A stretch of DNA of 64,000 bases from Lingula anatina (Eukaryota > Brachiopoda > Lingulata > Lingulida > Lingulidae). The stretch's first letter is position 1; each line of letters begins with the position of its first letter. The position numbers were made by a program, and so were the translations under genes. The notes below the pieces were generated by a model. The model was not told where the DNA came from. It ran no database searches and saw nothing but the letters and a program-made list of their open reading frames with translations. The stretch spans positions 108,853-172,852 of the forward strand of contig NW_019775833.1 of NCBI RefSeq assembly GCF_001039355.2, written 5' to 3'. Below are positions 13,197 through 24,666 of the stretch, one piece after another.

Positions 13197-14438
13197 CAAT
13201 TTACAGAGTGGCTTTGTTTGGCAAAAAATAGGTTCATTTCAAAAATCATGATTTTTTTTCCAGCTGTTTACCCTATTTTAAAAGTGCCAAACTTTACTCT
13301 AAATTCATGAGGAAATTTAGTGCAGCTTGAAAATCTGCACAAACAGAATATTCTGTAAGTTACCCTTTTTTGGCAACATTTGCCCCATAAATTCCAACTT
13401 TAGTTTTACCTCAAATTTGCTAGATCTGAACCTTTCAGCTAGGACTTTTTTTTGCCATTAGTGTCTGTGTATTTTCCAGCTTTGCTGTCTTGTTAAATGA
13501 AGCCATCATTTGAATCAGCTGAATGTTTTTAATTGTACTTTTTTATATGATATAAATCATTGATGAAAATATTGTTCACAATGTGACAACCAGAACAAAT
13601 TAAACAGTTCCGAAGTTTCTTAAGGCCAGACAAATGTGATAAGTTGTTTGAGGAATGTAGTCATTGTAAGTGAGGTTGGAACACCAAATCCATTTGAAAG
13701 ATATGATTTTGAACAGGTGTAGCAGTTAAATTTTAAGGTCAGTTGGTATTATTTGTTATATGTATATATATTTTTGGAGGAGGATGTTAAGTCCACAGTA
13801 TGGGATATTTTTTAACATAAAAACGACTGGATAAAGTTTTTTCCTAGGTTATTAAAAATTTTGCCATTAGCCAAACGAATGGCAGATGAATTTTTTTCTT
13901 AATTTTCAAAGTTAAATTTGTGTAATAGAAAAATGATCATTTCCTCAAAATCTAGGGCAGCTACATACTTTAATTAACTTATCGCTTTTTCTTGCCTTAA
14001 TTTTTGTTGACCTTCATTGTAATTGAAAAAATGCACTTAAATTAACTTGCCAAACATTTTTCTCTTTAATAAGAATGAAAGTAGTGTGTAGTAATTGAAG
14101 AATTATGCATAATGAATATTATGAACAATACTTAATATTATTCTATATAAAGATGATTAAATACAAAATTGCACTATTTTTATACATAAATATTACGTCA
14201 AACTTCAGTCTGGAATCTCACAAGAAATAATACTGTTTTTATTTAGAATTGCTTTAAAGTGTTTTTTTAATGCAAATCACGCATGTTTTATATTCTGCGT
14301 GTTGACAAAAGAACCACACTGTACGCATTATGTCATCATAAAACAGAAAAATGTACTAAATCCTTATTTTGTTTTTGTTTATACGCTTACGTTGGTAAAA
14401 CACTGCACGTGTGCCTACATATTTCAATTAAGTAGTTT
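12553..14438. other. 3' UTR of the HECT gene and convergent intergenic DNA
   Basis: No exon seen. The 3' UTR starts after TGA at 12550-12552. No canonical AATAAA is visible; an ATTAAA near 13593 is a candidate signal. A run of 37 T at 13155-13191 is 14 T in the other copy (23387-23400). Short reading frames here are broken by indels between copies, which argues against coding. Confidence 0.6.
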
Positions 14439-16199
14439 TTATCCACATTTTCGGAGGCGAATAGAAAGGGTGGCCCCATATCGCGACATTTTTCTTTGTT
14501 CGAATAGTCTGCAGCGATTATGCCCTCCTGTAAATGTGTTGTATCCAATGCAGCGTTCTCTGTCAAAGCATCGCGTTGCACAAGTACTGTTATCCAAGGA
14601 GTACTGGACTGTGTAGTATATGCCAAGATTTTGACCCACTTCTTCTAAGTAACAGGAACCTGAAAAATATATGGCATAATCAAATGTACAATATACAAAA
14701 TCATTTCAGCAGTAATAAACGAAATATCATCATGAAAACATCGTCACTGATTACAACATACGTGTGTACGTGATTCACGAAAGATGATCTATTGAAGCAA
14801 AAATATTTGAATCCATTGAGCGAAAAGAAAAAAAGCAAAGCTGCGTGTGAAATACGTTTTACTTGAGGGTTGTCTTCTAATTTTAAAAATGTAAAAATAA
14901 TCTCCTAACTTATGAAAACGATATACTCTCTCACGACGTACTCAGGGCCTCATCCGTGCAGTATCTTCTGTAGGATATTGCAGAGGGCTCAACGTAGGGA
15001 CTAAAGCCAAAGTGAAGGCAGTACCCATGGCCATAACCGTAGTCGCTATAATGTATTGTTGCGGTGCAGTGGAACGTGTTCTCCGCAAGACAAAATGCCT
15101 GACAGTCCGCCACGGTATACCCTTTGAAAGACAACAAACGAGTCATTGCGTAAAATATTTTCCTTTAAAAGACTGACTATGTTCTTTCTGTGACCTGCTT
15201 GTCTAGATTATCCAGTATCAACACAAGTTATCAACAGTTTTAGGTGTAATGAAATAATTAAAACGACTAGAGAATATGGCAAGATGGAAGACTGAAGATA
15301 GAGAAAATTACTTTTTTCTTACCAGTGCCACTATTATCATATTTAGCAAGGGAATTAGAACCATCGGTTGTGACCATATGATCATATGTATCGAAGGCAG
15401 AACAGTTCCCAGCAGCGGCACCAGCTGCATTGGTGGCAGTAGTGGAATAAGCTGAAGTGGTTGTAGTATCTGGTTGAGCACTGGTTGTGGTAACAACTGC
15501 TTCAGACCCGGATGTTGTGACATCAACTGGTTGAGCGCCGGCTGTTGTGGCAATAACCGGCTGAACCCCGCCTGTTGTTGCTACCACTGGTTCAGCCCCG
15601 GCTGTTGTGGCAACAACTGGTTGAGCCCTGGCTGTTGTGGCTACCACTGGTTGAGCCCCAGCTGTTGTGGAAATATCTAGAGTGAAAGGGTAAGTTATTG
15701 CCCAAGGATTGTTTGCTTATGCAAAAAAATATAAACTACATTGTTTTGGCCTACAAAGACATACTGACAGTAGCTTGTTTAACTTATCCTAAATCATAAG
15801 GAAGGGGTTGCATGCATTTAAATGTTAAATCAACAGGTTCTTTTAATTTCAGAAATACGGAATAAACTCGGCCTATACCAAAAGCACATATACTATGCTA
15901 TACACTTTACTTTTTGCCATTTCATATCATTTGCTTTGGTTGGGGTGAGGGACACTTGAAAAAATATCCTGTTTTTGAAAATAATAAAATGTCAATCATC
16001 TAGTTTACGGTATTCAATATAAAAGTTACCTTGTGCCGCGTACCCTACGGTGACTGGAGATACTGCGGAGATTTTGCAAGCCGCCGTGGAATAAATTGCA
16101 TATTTTCTATGATATTTTCTGCAAGCACCTCCCGCAAGCACATCGACGCTGTAAAGTTTGCACTTGCTGCCTGACTCTTTGTATGAGAACGACTGACAG
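14439..16199 (-). CDS. PAN/Apple-mucin secreted protein, 5'-truncated allelic copy (exons 3-6)
   Basis: Exons in transcript order: 16030-16199, 15323-15676, 14942-15121, 14439-14659 (stop TAA at 14439-14441). Exon sizes (170, 354, 180, 221) match those of the intact gene at 24667-29470 exactly, and the frame is open throughout. Exons 1 and 2 (signal peptide and the first half of the first PAN module) are missing because the sequence breaks at the N at 18409, before the point where they would lie. The last two exons are nearly identical to the other copy. The first one differs at 11 of 170 positions, mostly changing amino acids. I read this as the other allele of the 24667-29470 gene and not as an independent gene or a pseudogene. 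Confidence 0.8.
15460..15673 (-). repeat. 30-bp minisatellite encoding TTAGxQPVVA repeats (copy A)
   Basis: About six to seven units of a 30-bp repeat, in frame, coding a Thr/Pro/Ala-rich 10-residue unit in PAN exon 4. Same total length as in the allele at 25552-25905 but with several unit-level substitutions. Confidence 0.85.
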
Positions 16200-18408
16200 C
16201 TAAAAAAAATGGAAAAGCAAAATGATAACGACAAATTATGTGAAAGGCATACAATATGTTACAGGCCAACTATATTAAAAGAAAAAAAAATCGAAATTTC
16301 AGAAATATTTTCTGTAGATCTATTAGCACCCTATTTAAATTCGTTCAAAAGGATCTATAAATGCGCTTGTAAGTATTGAATTTCTCATTTTTGCCGTCTA
16401 TAGTAAAACTCATTTGCCCCCATTTCCATTACAAAAGTGACTTGAAAGCTAAAAATTTGAACTTAAAAATTTATTAATAGAAACCTGTGGATAGTTTTGG
16501 TATTTCTTTAGCTTGGTGGTAATAGGCTTATGGTATTTCTTTTACAAATAACAAATATGTAAAAAAAAATGCAATTACAACATAATGCATTTTCTTTTTT
16601 GGAAGTCGCACTAGTAAAATAAATTAGCAAGATTATCAAGTGAAGAAACAACAGTCAACTGGTCAAAGTTCACAGACACACCTTAATTCTAACGCCAAGT
16701 AAACCTAGAAATTTGGTGAGTGCTTTCATTTCCCTTTCTCAGTGACATTATTCAGGGGCCATTCCACGATAGATGAGGTAAAAAACACACGTTCCTTTAT
16801 GCAATCAGAAACATCATATCTAAATTCTATTTTTGTGTTGATCTGCCAAATGAATGAAAGACGTGCAAATCTGTCGATAGGGATGAAAGGATGCAAGGTA
16901 CCCGTGAAGCGTTTGTTGTGAGTGAACAAATTTATCCACCGCATCACTGAAATAAGCTATAATTAAGACTATCGATCGCTGCAAAACGTGGATAAAAGTC
17001 ATCACCAAAGGCTTAATGGTAAGTTATTGTCTGTTTATTATGTTTATGTTAAATTATTTCCTTCTCACTTCACTGTGCTATGGTCTCTGCAACGTCAATG
17101 TCCCACTTTAGTCCCTGTAACTTATATGGTAAATTGCCAACATAAACAGATCAACTGAATACGATAAAATGATGTATAAGCGCGTTTTACATACATAAAC
17201 ACAATGAGTAAGTTATGATGTACCAGTTCACATAAGTAGACCTAAAGGCATAGAAGATAGTGAATTATTCAAGCAATATGTATAAGCAATATTAAAGCAC
17301 CATGAAACTGATTCAAGTTGCATTTTTGACACCTCTTAATTTAATGCTCAGTTAACTTTTTTAAAATCTATTCATTCAAAAATCAGCAAAAACTTTTAAG
17401 ATGACAACTTGATATGAGCTAAGAATGAAAGAGTATTTCATTTTGACTTAATTCATTCTCATTTTTTTCGATGTCAACAATATGTCATTATGGTGATAAA
17501 AGATTGACGGGGTGCCATCCATCCACGAGTGGTAGACTACGGGGAGAGTTGTTTTTTAACGTTTATTTACCCATCATTCCAAATGAGATGCATTCTCTTG
17601 AAAAACTGAAGGATCTTTTCCAGAAAAGTTATCGTTTAGCGCCAGAAGTTTTCCGTTACGGCAAACCTACCATTCATATGGATGTGTTTGTATAGCTTAG
17701 GCCAGGTCTTACACGATTTTAATGCTAGATTTTAATGAATAGCTTCTCAATGTGTAGCAGAGGATCCTTCGGCTTCGAAATTTGAATTATATAGCACACG
17801 AGTTGCATGAGCTTAGCACTCAAGAGTAACTGCAAAATGTGATGCTCTTTCAGTGAATCTTCTACTGCTTGTATCTGCGATTGGATGCATGTATAAAGAA
17901 GTTACCAAACAATAAAATCATCTAAATGTCTAATACAATATAAGCAGCATCGTCGTTTCGCTTTTGATTTCGCTTATATGATTATCTTTACTTTACATGT
18001 TTTTAATATTTTTCATATTTAGGGTTGTTTTTATTGGATCTTAAAACTCATTTTAGAATAAGTATGAATTAAGTCAAATCCTTTAAAGGGATAACAACCG
18101 TTCGTACGATATCCATATTTCACAATAAATACATTGTAAATAACTCATAGAAATACAATGAATTCTATTTTACCCCCAAAACGGCGGTTAACACAATTGT
18201 TTTCTAATTTCTGCTTGCCATCACATCACGCGACCTCCATAGATGGCTACACTCTGTAATAATCTCTTTAGAGATTATAACAAAAAATCCAAACATTTTA
18301 GTAAAAAAATCAGACTTATTTTGAATGTGGGAATGGATTCATTTACCATTGGTAAGTATGGGAAAAATTGTTCTTTACCCCAGGAAAATTCATTTTTTGG
18401 CCAAAATG
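16200..18408. other. Truncated intron 2 of the PAN gene (copy A)
   Basis: Matches the intron between exons 2 and 3 of the intact gene (26429-28635). No coding sequence. A frame at 17471-17695 is shifted by an indel between the copies, so it is not under coding constraint. Homologous intron sequence is recognisable near 34460-34680 and 39860-40010. Confidence 0.7.
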
Positions 18409-18409
18409 N
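18409..18409. other. Ambiguous base N at the junction of the duplicated blocks
   Basis: The only N in the window sits precisely where copy 1 ends and copy 2 begins. On its left the sequence matches up to 28635; from 18411 it matches from 9382. Such an N is typically a contig join, so the adjacency of the two blocks is unproven. Confidence 0.95.
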
Positions 18410-18503
18410 ACTATTTAAAAATATATGTTTCAAAAACTAAATTAAAATGTTATAATTTTCATTGTATATTCATAAATTAATACTTGTTATACTTATCCTT
18501 TAG

Positions 18504-21500
18504 GGACTAGACATGGGAGGTCTTCAGAAGGAGTTCTTCCATTTGATCTGCCAGAAAGTCTTTGATCCTGCTTATGGAATGTTTGCTTACTCAGAGGAAA
18601 CAAGGAGCTTGTGGTTTAAGAGTAAGTTGTTTTCAAGTGATTGGACTTTTATCACAGTTTGAGATTAAGCTTATGCCAGAGTAGACTTAGAATTAGATGT
18701 ATTCTTACTATGATTTGGACCGGTAGATTAGGCCAAGTCATGTACGACACACAAGAAATCCTTAATGTTGCATATTATATTTAATGCATCCTGTAACAAC
18801 CCCAGATTGTGTTAGTTGGGCTCAACCGGAAAAGGTCAGATTGTGTGGGTTGGGTTCAACCGGAAAAGAAAAAGAGAGTGGAGGCCGGGAAGGAGAAAGG
18901 AAGGGAGTCACTGTGGAAAGCTAATGTTTCCAGGAATTTATAGACTAAAACATATATAGCCTGGAAATAGAGCAACCCAGCATGGTGACCTTTATGAAAT
19001 GATTACAAAGATAATGACATTTCAGTGATGGTGAGCTTTATGAAATGATAACAAAGACCGTGACATATCAGTGACATTTGTAACACCGGCGCCGGTGTCC
19101 ACGTCAGTGACCGGTTTATCATTCATGATAAATTTCATGACGAATTATTCAACCTCCTTGGTATATAAGGAGAATGATGTCGACATGCCGCCTCCTCCAC
19201 CGTCGCTTTCATCGTTTCTAGTACCAGTGCCACCATGAAGATGTTTAAACAAGAAGGACAGCTGGTGTTCCGGATAACTGTGTCAACATGTCGCCTCCTC
19301 CATCATCGTCTTCACCGCTTTTAGTACCAATGCTTCCATGAAGACGTGTGAACGGGAATTAAGTAGGATTGTTACATAGTTTATTTTGTCAAATGACTAT
19401 GCATTTAGAGACATTGTTGATTTATATTAATAAATTATATTTGAGAATACATATAAAACTTTATTTTGTCATAACAATCCTGAACAATTGAAAGTCAAAA
19501 TTCCGTTTTTTAACAGGTTCTGAGACTGACAATGAAGATGAGTTTGAGATGGTTGGTATTGTTTTGGGTAAGTAATAGCTTTTATGGATCCACTTTGACT
19601 TAAGATTTAAATTGCCATATATTGAATGTGTCTATATATTCTAAGTACTGTCTTCATGTCTTTGCTGTCTGTTGTTCACTATATAATTTTGATTTACTTA
19701 CATTGGCTCTGTTTGATATAAGAGGCAGGTTCCTGTCAAAAATCAGCATGATCTGATTACTTTTGAAGAAGTTATTCTTTACTGGAATGTGCCTTTTTAT
19801 GTTAAAATGGATTAACATGAATTACTTTCTTTTAAGTTTCTGGGGCCGGTTTCACAAAGCAGTAGTTAGTTAGCGATCGGTAGTTAGCCTCTCGCTAGTT
19901 ATAGTGCCGTTTCACGAAGCAGTCGCTAGTTCTCTCGCTCGTTATTGTCACGTTGTTGCCTTGGATATTTAACGACTGGTCAGACCAGTCGCTAACTCTA
20001 GAGTTTCATCGTACGCATGCGTAATGAGTGAAATAAAAAGGTTGCTTAGTTACCGTTGTCTGTCGTTTGTCTTTGTATCCAATATGGCGGCTACTTTTCT
20101 TGCTATCCGTACCGCCATATTGCAACGTAGACTACGACGTTTTCATGAAAGGCAGAATCTATTAGAATATACACACGATGATGCAATTTACGAGAGGTTG
20201 CGCCTAGCTGTGACAAAAAGAGCGACAAAAAGGTGGTGGAGATCCTTTACGACGACCTCAAAGCAGACGTTCTTATGCATTTCCAGCCACTAAAAATTGG
20301 AGAGTTAGTGCTTTCGTGACACTTTTACGCAAGAGTTCCACTTCCGGCAGACGGTTTCGAGACTACGGTGAGTAACGAGAGAACTAACGACCGAACTTTA
20401 CGACTGAACTTAGCGATGAGTTAACGACTGCTTCGTGAAACACCCCTCGAAAATCGCTAAGTTTGCTCGTGAGCGAGGTAGTTCAGTAGTTAGTTGTTCT
20501 AACTAACTACTGCTTTGTGAAACCGGCCCCTGTATATTTGCCAACTTAACTGTCTATTTTTCCTTTATATGGTGCATTTTATCAAGTCATTGGAATGTTA
20601 GAAAAAATAGTGTGTTGTTTGTCAAACAGTCAGGTGTTGGAAAGGTTATTTTTTTAAAAATCCAGATAAGTTTTCTCTTACTCTTCCTCTCTAGGCCTTG
20701 CTCTGTACAATGGTGTGATACTGGATGTCAGGTTTCCCAATGCCTTGTATAAAAAACTGCAGGCCCTGCCACTGAGCCTGGCAGACCTGATGGATGCAGA
20801 CCCTGCTCTTGGCCATGGTTTAATGGAGCTGCTGAACTACGAGGGAGATGATATAGAAGACGTGTTCTGTCAATCATTCCAGGTATGTTATCTCTGTGGT
20901 ATTTTCTGGTTGGTCATGATTTTTTTTCCCAACTGCTTCGGATTTTGAGTTGTTGCTTTGGATGATGCAAATTAATTCATGATTTAGTTGTTTGTACTTG
21001 TATTTTGTGTGATTAAACCATGTATTGATATCTTGTTAAATATTGCTGCAGGTATCCGTCCAGTCTTATGACCTCACCACAGAAGTAGACTTAGTTCCCA
21101 ATGGAGCTGACATTCCAGTTACACAGAAGGTATTTATGACATTATATAAAATTTATGCACCCATTAACTGAGAAAATATTTGACCTGGGGAAAAGCATTT
21201 GTTGACACAAATTTGCATAGGTGGGAAATACAGTTGACATTGGTCTTTGTGCAGAAAGAGTATTCACAATGTTTAAAATCTTACTGTTTTCGTAGAGTAA
21301 TGTTTCTCACCTTAACAAAAGCTGTTTTATACAAAACCTGACATTGATTCTTGAATTAGAACCTAATGTAATTCAATATTTCAGAATAAACACCACTTTG
21401 TGAGAAGATATGTGGATTATTTACTGACTGAGAGCATTGCCAAACAATTTGAAGTAAGTTTATATGTCCATCTAAACTAGCTGCTGCATTGAATTGTTTC

Positions 21501-22788
21501 TTCCATTCTTTGGATAAAAAACAAACCAAGTAAATAAAAAATTGGAACCATTTCAATGGTAACGTTATCAAAATAACTTTCTGTTTGTTTTACTATCTCT
21601 AGCCAAAATAAATCGTAATTAGAATAAGGTAATAGTTAATATGGTACAGAAGGGCATCAAATTTTCAAAATACAGGAGCAAGATAGTCACTGCAAGAAAA
21701 TGCTTTCATGCAAAAGTTCCCACCACCCCAACCCTGGTCACAGGATCCTCTTTGTGTGTGGTTATTTTATGATATCTTACAGGCTTTCAGCAGGGGTTTC
21801 CACTCTGTGTGTAGGAAGGAGTCCCTAGCACTGTTCAGTCCTGATGAAATAGAGTTGCTTGTGTGTGGAAGTACAGAGCTTGTAAGTACTGCATGAGTTT
21901 TTTAAGATGTTAAATGAAGATATCAGAAAAAATGCAGCCTTATTCTGTGATTGTATAATAAGGGGAAGATGAATTTGTAGTTTTTTGTCCCAGGTTTTTG
22001 TTAAGCTTGCATTCAACCTTGAGATGTTGTTGACTGCAGCATGAATAAGTTACCTTATAAATCACATTTTGCCTTCATTCTTCAGGATTTTGAAGCATTG
22101 GAGAAATCTGCAGCATATGATGACGGATACTATGTGAGTCACAGGACAGTCAGGGCATTCTGGGAAGTAGTGCACCAGATGACCCATGATCAGAAAAGGC
22201 AGCTATTACACTTTATCACAGGGAGTGATAGAGTCCCACTCAAGGGACTGTCCCATTTGCCAATAGTCATACAGCGTAATGGCGGAGACTGTGACAGGTA
22301 ATGGTGGCATAACACCCAGTTATAGATTTTAAAGATTTGTATCCTGTACCAGTTTCTTACAGTGACAATGACAGTGTTAGGTAGAATTAACAATAATCAG
22401 TATAGATAAAACATGTTTTTGTTCCGATATTTTCAAAGGTATTACATAAAATGATAAATTGATCTGATCAAGCAAACTTCAGTGATTGCATCACCAAACC
22501 AGAGAGATAATGATTAATACAACTATGGTATTTCAATTTTAGTATATCTCAGTTTTATGACTATATAATATTATGTATAATATTATGTGATTAAATGAAA
22601 TACTTACAGTAACTTAGACTTGGCCTTGATCCCCCTGGCCTGACCTTGTCCTAATTTATTTTTCTAGGTTGCCCACTGCAATGACTTGTTTCAATCGTCT
22701 TTTGCTTCCATCTTACGCCACCAAAGAGAAGCTACAAAGTAAACTGATGGTTGCCATAGAGCACGGAAAGGGGTTTGGATTGACTTGA
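18504..22788 (+). CDS. HECT ligase exons 19-26, second (probably allelic) copy
   Basis: Exons 18504-18621, 19517-19567, 20695-20882, 21052-21129, 21385-21453, 21783-21881, 22086-22297, 22668-22788 (stop TGA 22786-22788). Every exon has the same length and splice signals as in the first copy. Over 936 coding bases I count nine differences, eight silent and one Gln-to-His (MTQDQ to MTHDQ). The catalytic TCFN is intact. No promoter or exons 1-18 precede it, yet it shows strong purifying selection, which a promoterless partial duplicate would not. It is best read as the C-terminal half of the other allele. If the duplication were real, this would be an orphan exon set. Confidence 0.85.
18792..19476. 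mobile_element. Solo LTR, 685 bp, present in copy 2 only
   Basis: Begins TGTAACAACCCC and ends ATAACA (TG...CA), flanked by ATCC on both sides (18788-18791, 19477-19480). The matching site in copy 1 (9760-9772) is empty. A TATATAAGG box near 19161 and AATAAATTA near 19429 fit the promoter and poly(A) signal of an LTR. There is no internal retroelement coding sequence, so this is a solo LTR left by recombination. Ty3-type is likely from the 4-bp target duplication. It lies in HECT intron 19. Confidence 0.88.
19843..20529 (+). mobile_element. TIR transposon derivative, 687 bp, present in copy 2 only
   Basis: Ends GGGCCGGTTTCACAAAGCAG and its inverted complement, flanked by a 3-bp CTG duplication; the site in copy 1 near 10122 is empty. 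Subterminal motifs (GTTTCACGAAGCAG, its complement and TAGTTAG-type units) recur inside both arms. A central frame at 20024-20293 codes 89 residues rich in Arg ([16 protein letters not shown]). It looks like the N-terminal remnant of a transposase, perhaps PIF/Harbinger, which also makes 3-bp duplications. Family assignment is tentative. Confidence 0.8.
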
Positions 22789-24666
22789 TTGACAACTTAC
22801 GGGTCACTTTTTATCAGGCAGCAACACTTTGTCTCAGATCCAGCTGACTTTGTGATCAGGGGAAACAATTGTGTGTTTTATAGTGCATGTACTTGTTGCC
22901 TGCTTGTATAAATAACTATGGAACAAGACAAGAATGACATTTTTTCATTGGTTTGTTTGTTTTAATAGTAACTATTAATTACTGTGTGCAAGGTTCTCTT
23001 GCCAGTATGAAGTGTAGGGACAGGGGTGAGATTAATTATACATTACTCATTATATCATTATAAATATGTTGTTTTTATTCTAATGTACACAAAGCAAAAG
23101 TTATGCATATGTATATATATTATTTATGCACTTGGTCACCAGCTTATGGTTGATGTGAATCTCACAAAAGAGCTTGACTTTGTTATTCAATTTATTTATT
23201 GCAGTGTTAAGGTTTAAGTCATTTTTGTTAAAAAGCTTGTAAAAAAGTGATTTTATAAGAAATTTGCAACAGTTTATTTTATTTTTTCATTTTTATATAC
23301 AGACACTGTGTGCATTTGTATTTTTTCTGACCATAAACCCCAGTGACATGTCTGTAGGTTGTTCACCATATAAGTGCCAAACTGTATTTTTTTTTTTTTT
23401 ACTTTCAATTTACAGAGTGGCTTTGTTTGGCCAAAATATAGGTTCATTTCAAAAATCATGATTTTTTTTTCAGCTGTTTACCCCATTTTAAAAGTGCCAA
23501 ACTTTACTCTAAATTCATGAGGAAACTTAATTTAGTGCAGCTTGAAAATCTGCACAAACAGAATATTATTTAAGTTACCCTTTTTTGGCAACATTTGCCC
23601 CATAAATTCCAACTTTAGTTTTACCTCAAATTTGCTAGATCTGAACCTTTCAGCTAGGACTTTTTTTTTGCCATTAGTGTCTGCGTATTTCCCAGCTTTG
23701 CTGTCTTGTTAAATGAAGCCATCATTTGAATCAGCTGAATGTTTTTAATTGTACTTTTTGATATGATATAAATCATTGATGAAAATATTGCTTCACAGTG
23801 TGACAACCAGAACAAATTAAACAGTTCCAAAGTTTCTTAAGGCCAGTCAAATGTGATAAGGTGTTTGAGGAATGTAGTCATTGTAAGTGAGGTTGGTACA
23901 CCAAATCCATTTGAAAGATATGATTCTGAACAGGTGTAGCAGTTAAATTTTAAGGTCAGTTGGTATTTTTTTTTTATTATTTGTTATATGTATATATATT
24001 TTTGGAGGAGGATGTTAAGTCCACAGTATGGGATATTTTTTAACATAGAAACGACTGGATTAAGTTTTTTCCTAGGTTATTAAAAATTTTGCCACTTACA
24101 AACGAATGGCAGATGAATTTTTTTCTTAATTTTCAAAGTTAAATTTGTGTAATAGAAAAATGATGATTTCCTCAAAATCTGGGGCAGCTACATACTTTAA
24201 TTACTTATCGCTTTTTCTTGCCTTAATTTTTGTTGACCTTCATTGTAATTGAAAAAATGCACTTAAATTAACTTGCCAAACATTTTTCTCTTTAATAAGA
24301 ATGAAAGTAGTGTGTAGTAATTGAAGAATTATGCATAATGAATATTATGAACAATACTTAATATTATTCTATATAAAGATGATTAAATACAAAATTGCAC
24401 TATTTTTATACATAAATATTACGTCAAACATCAGTCTGGAATCTCACAAGAAATAATACTGTTTTTATTTAGAATTGCTTTAAAGTGTTTTTTAATGCAA
24501 ATCACGCATGTTTTATATTCTGCGTGTTGACAAAAGAACCACACTGTACGCATTATGTCATCATAAAACATCTGAAAAATGTACTAAATCCTTATTTTGT
24601 TTTTGTTTATACGCTTACGTTGGTAAAACACTGCACGTGTGTCTAGATATTTCAATTAAGTAGTTT
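22789..24666. other. HECT 3' flank, copy 2
   Basis: Same content as 12553-14438 in the other copy. No exon seen. Confidence 0.6.

Larger units (their letters stand above)
9382..18408. repeat. Duplicated block, copy 1 (likely haplotype 1)
   Basis: Collinear with 18411-28635. It holds HECT exons 19-26, the 3' flank and exons 3-6 of a minus-strand PAN gene. It starts inside HECT intron 18 and stops at the N at 18409, exactly where copy 2 runs on into unique sequence. The 1.2-kb length difference is almost fully explained by three insertions: 168 bp here only, 685 and 687 bp in copy 2 only. Confidence 0.92.

Noticed and set aside
17471-17928. 74-76 codon frame MSTICHYGDKRLTG present in both copies (17471 and 27698)
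   Set aside because: An indel between the copies shifts its C-terminal end, it lies inside PAN intron 2, and the homologous intron of gene 3 does not preserve it.
433-22788. One giant HECT gene with a doubled catalytic half
   Set aside because: The first copy has its own stop codon and 3' flank before 14 kb, and the junction is an N. No exon links the two halves.
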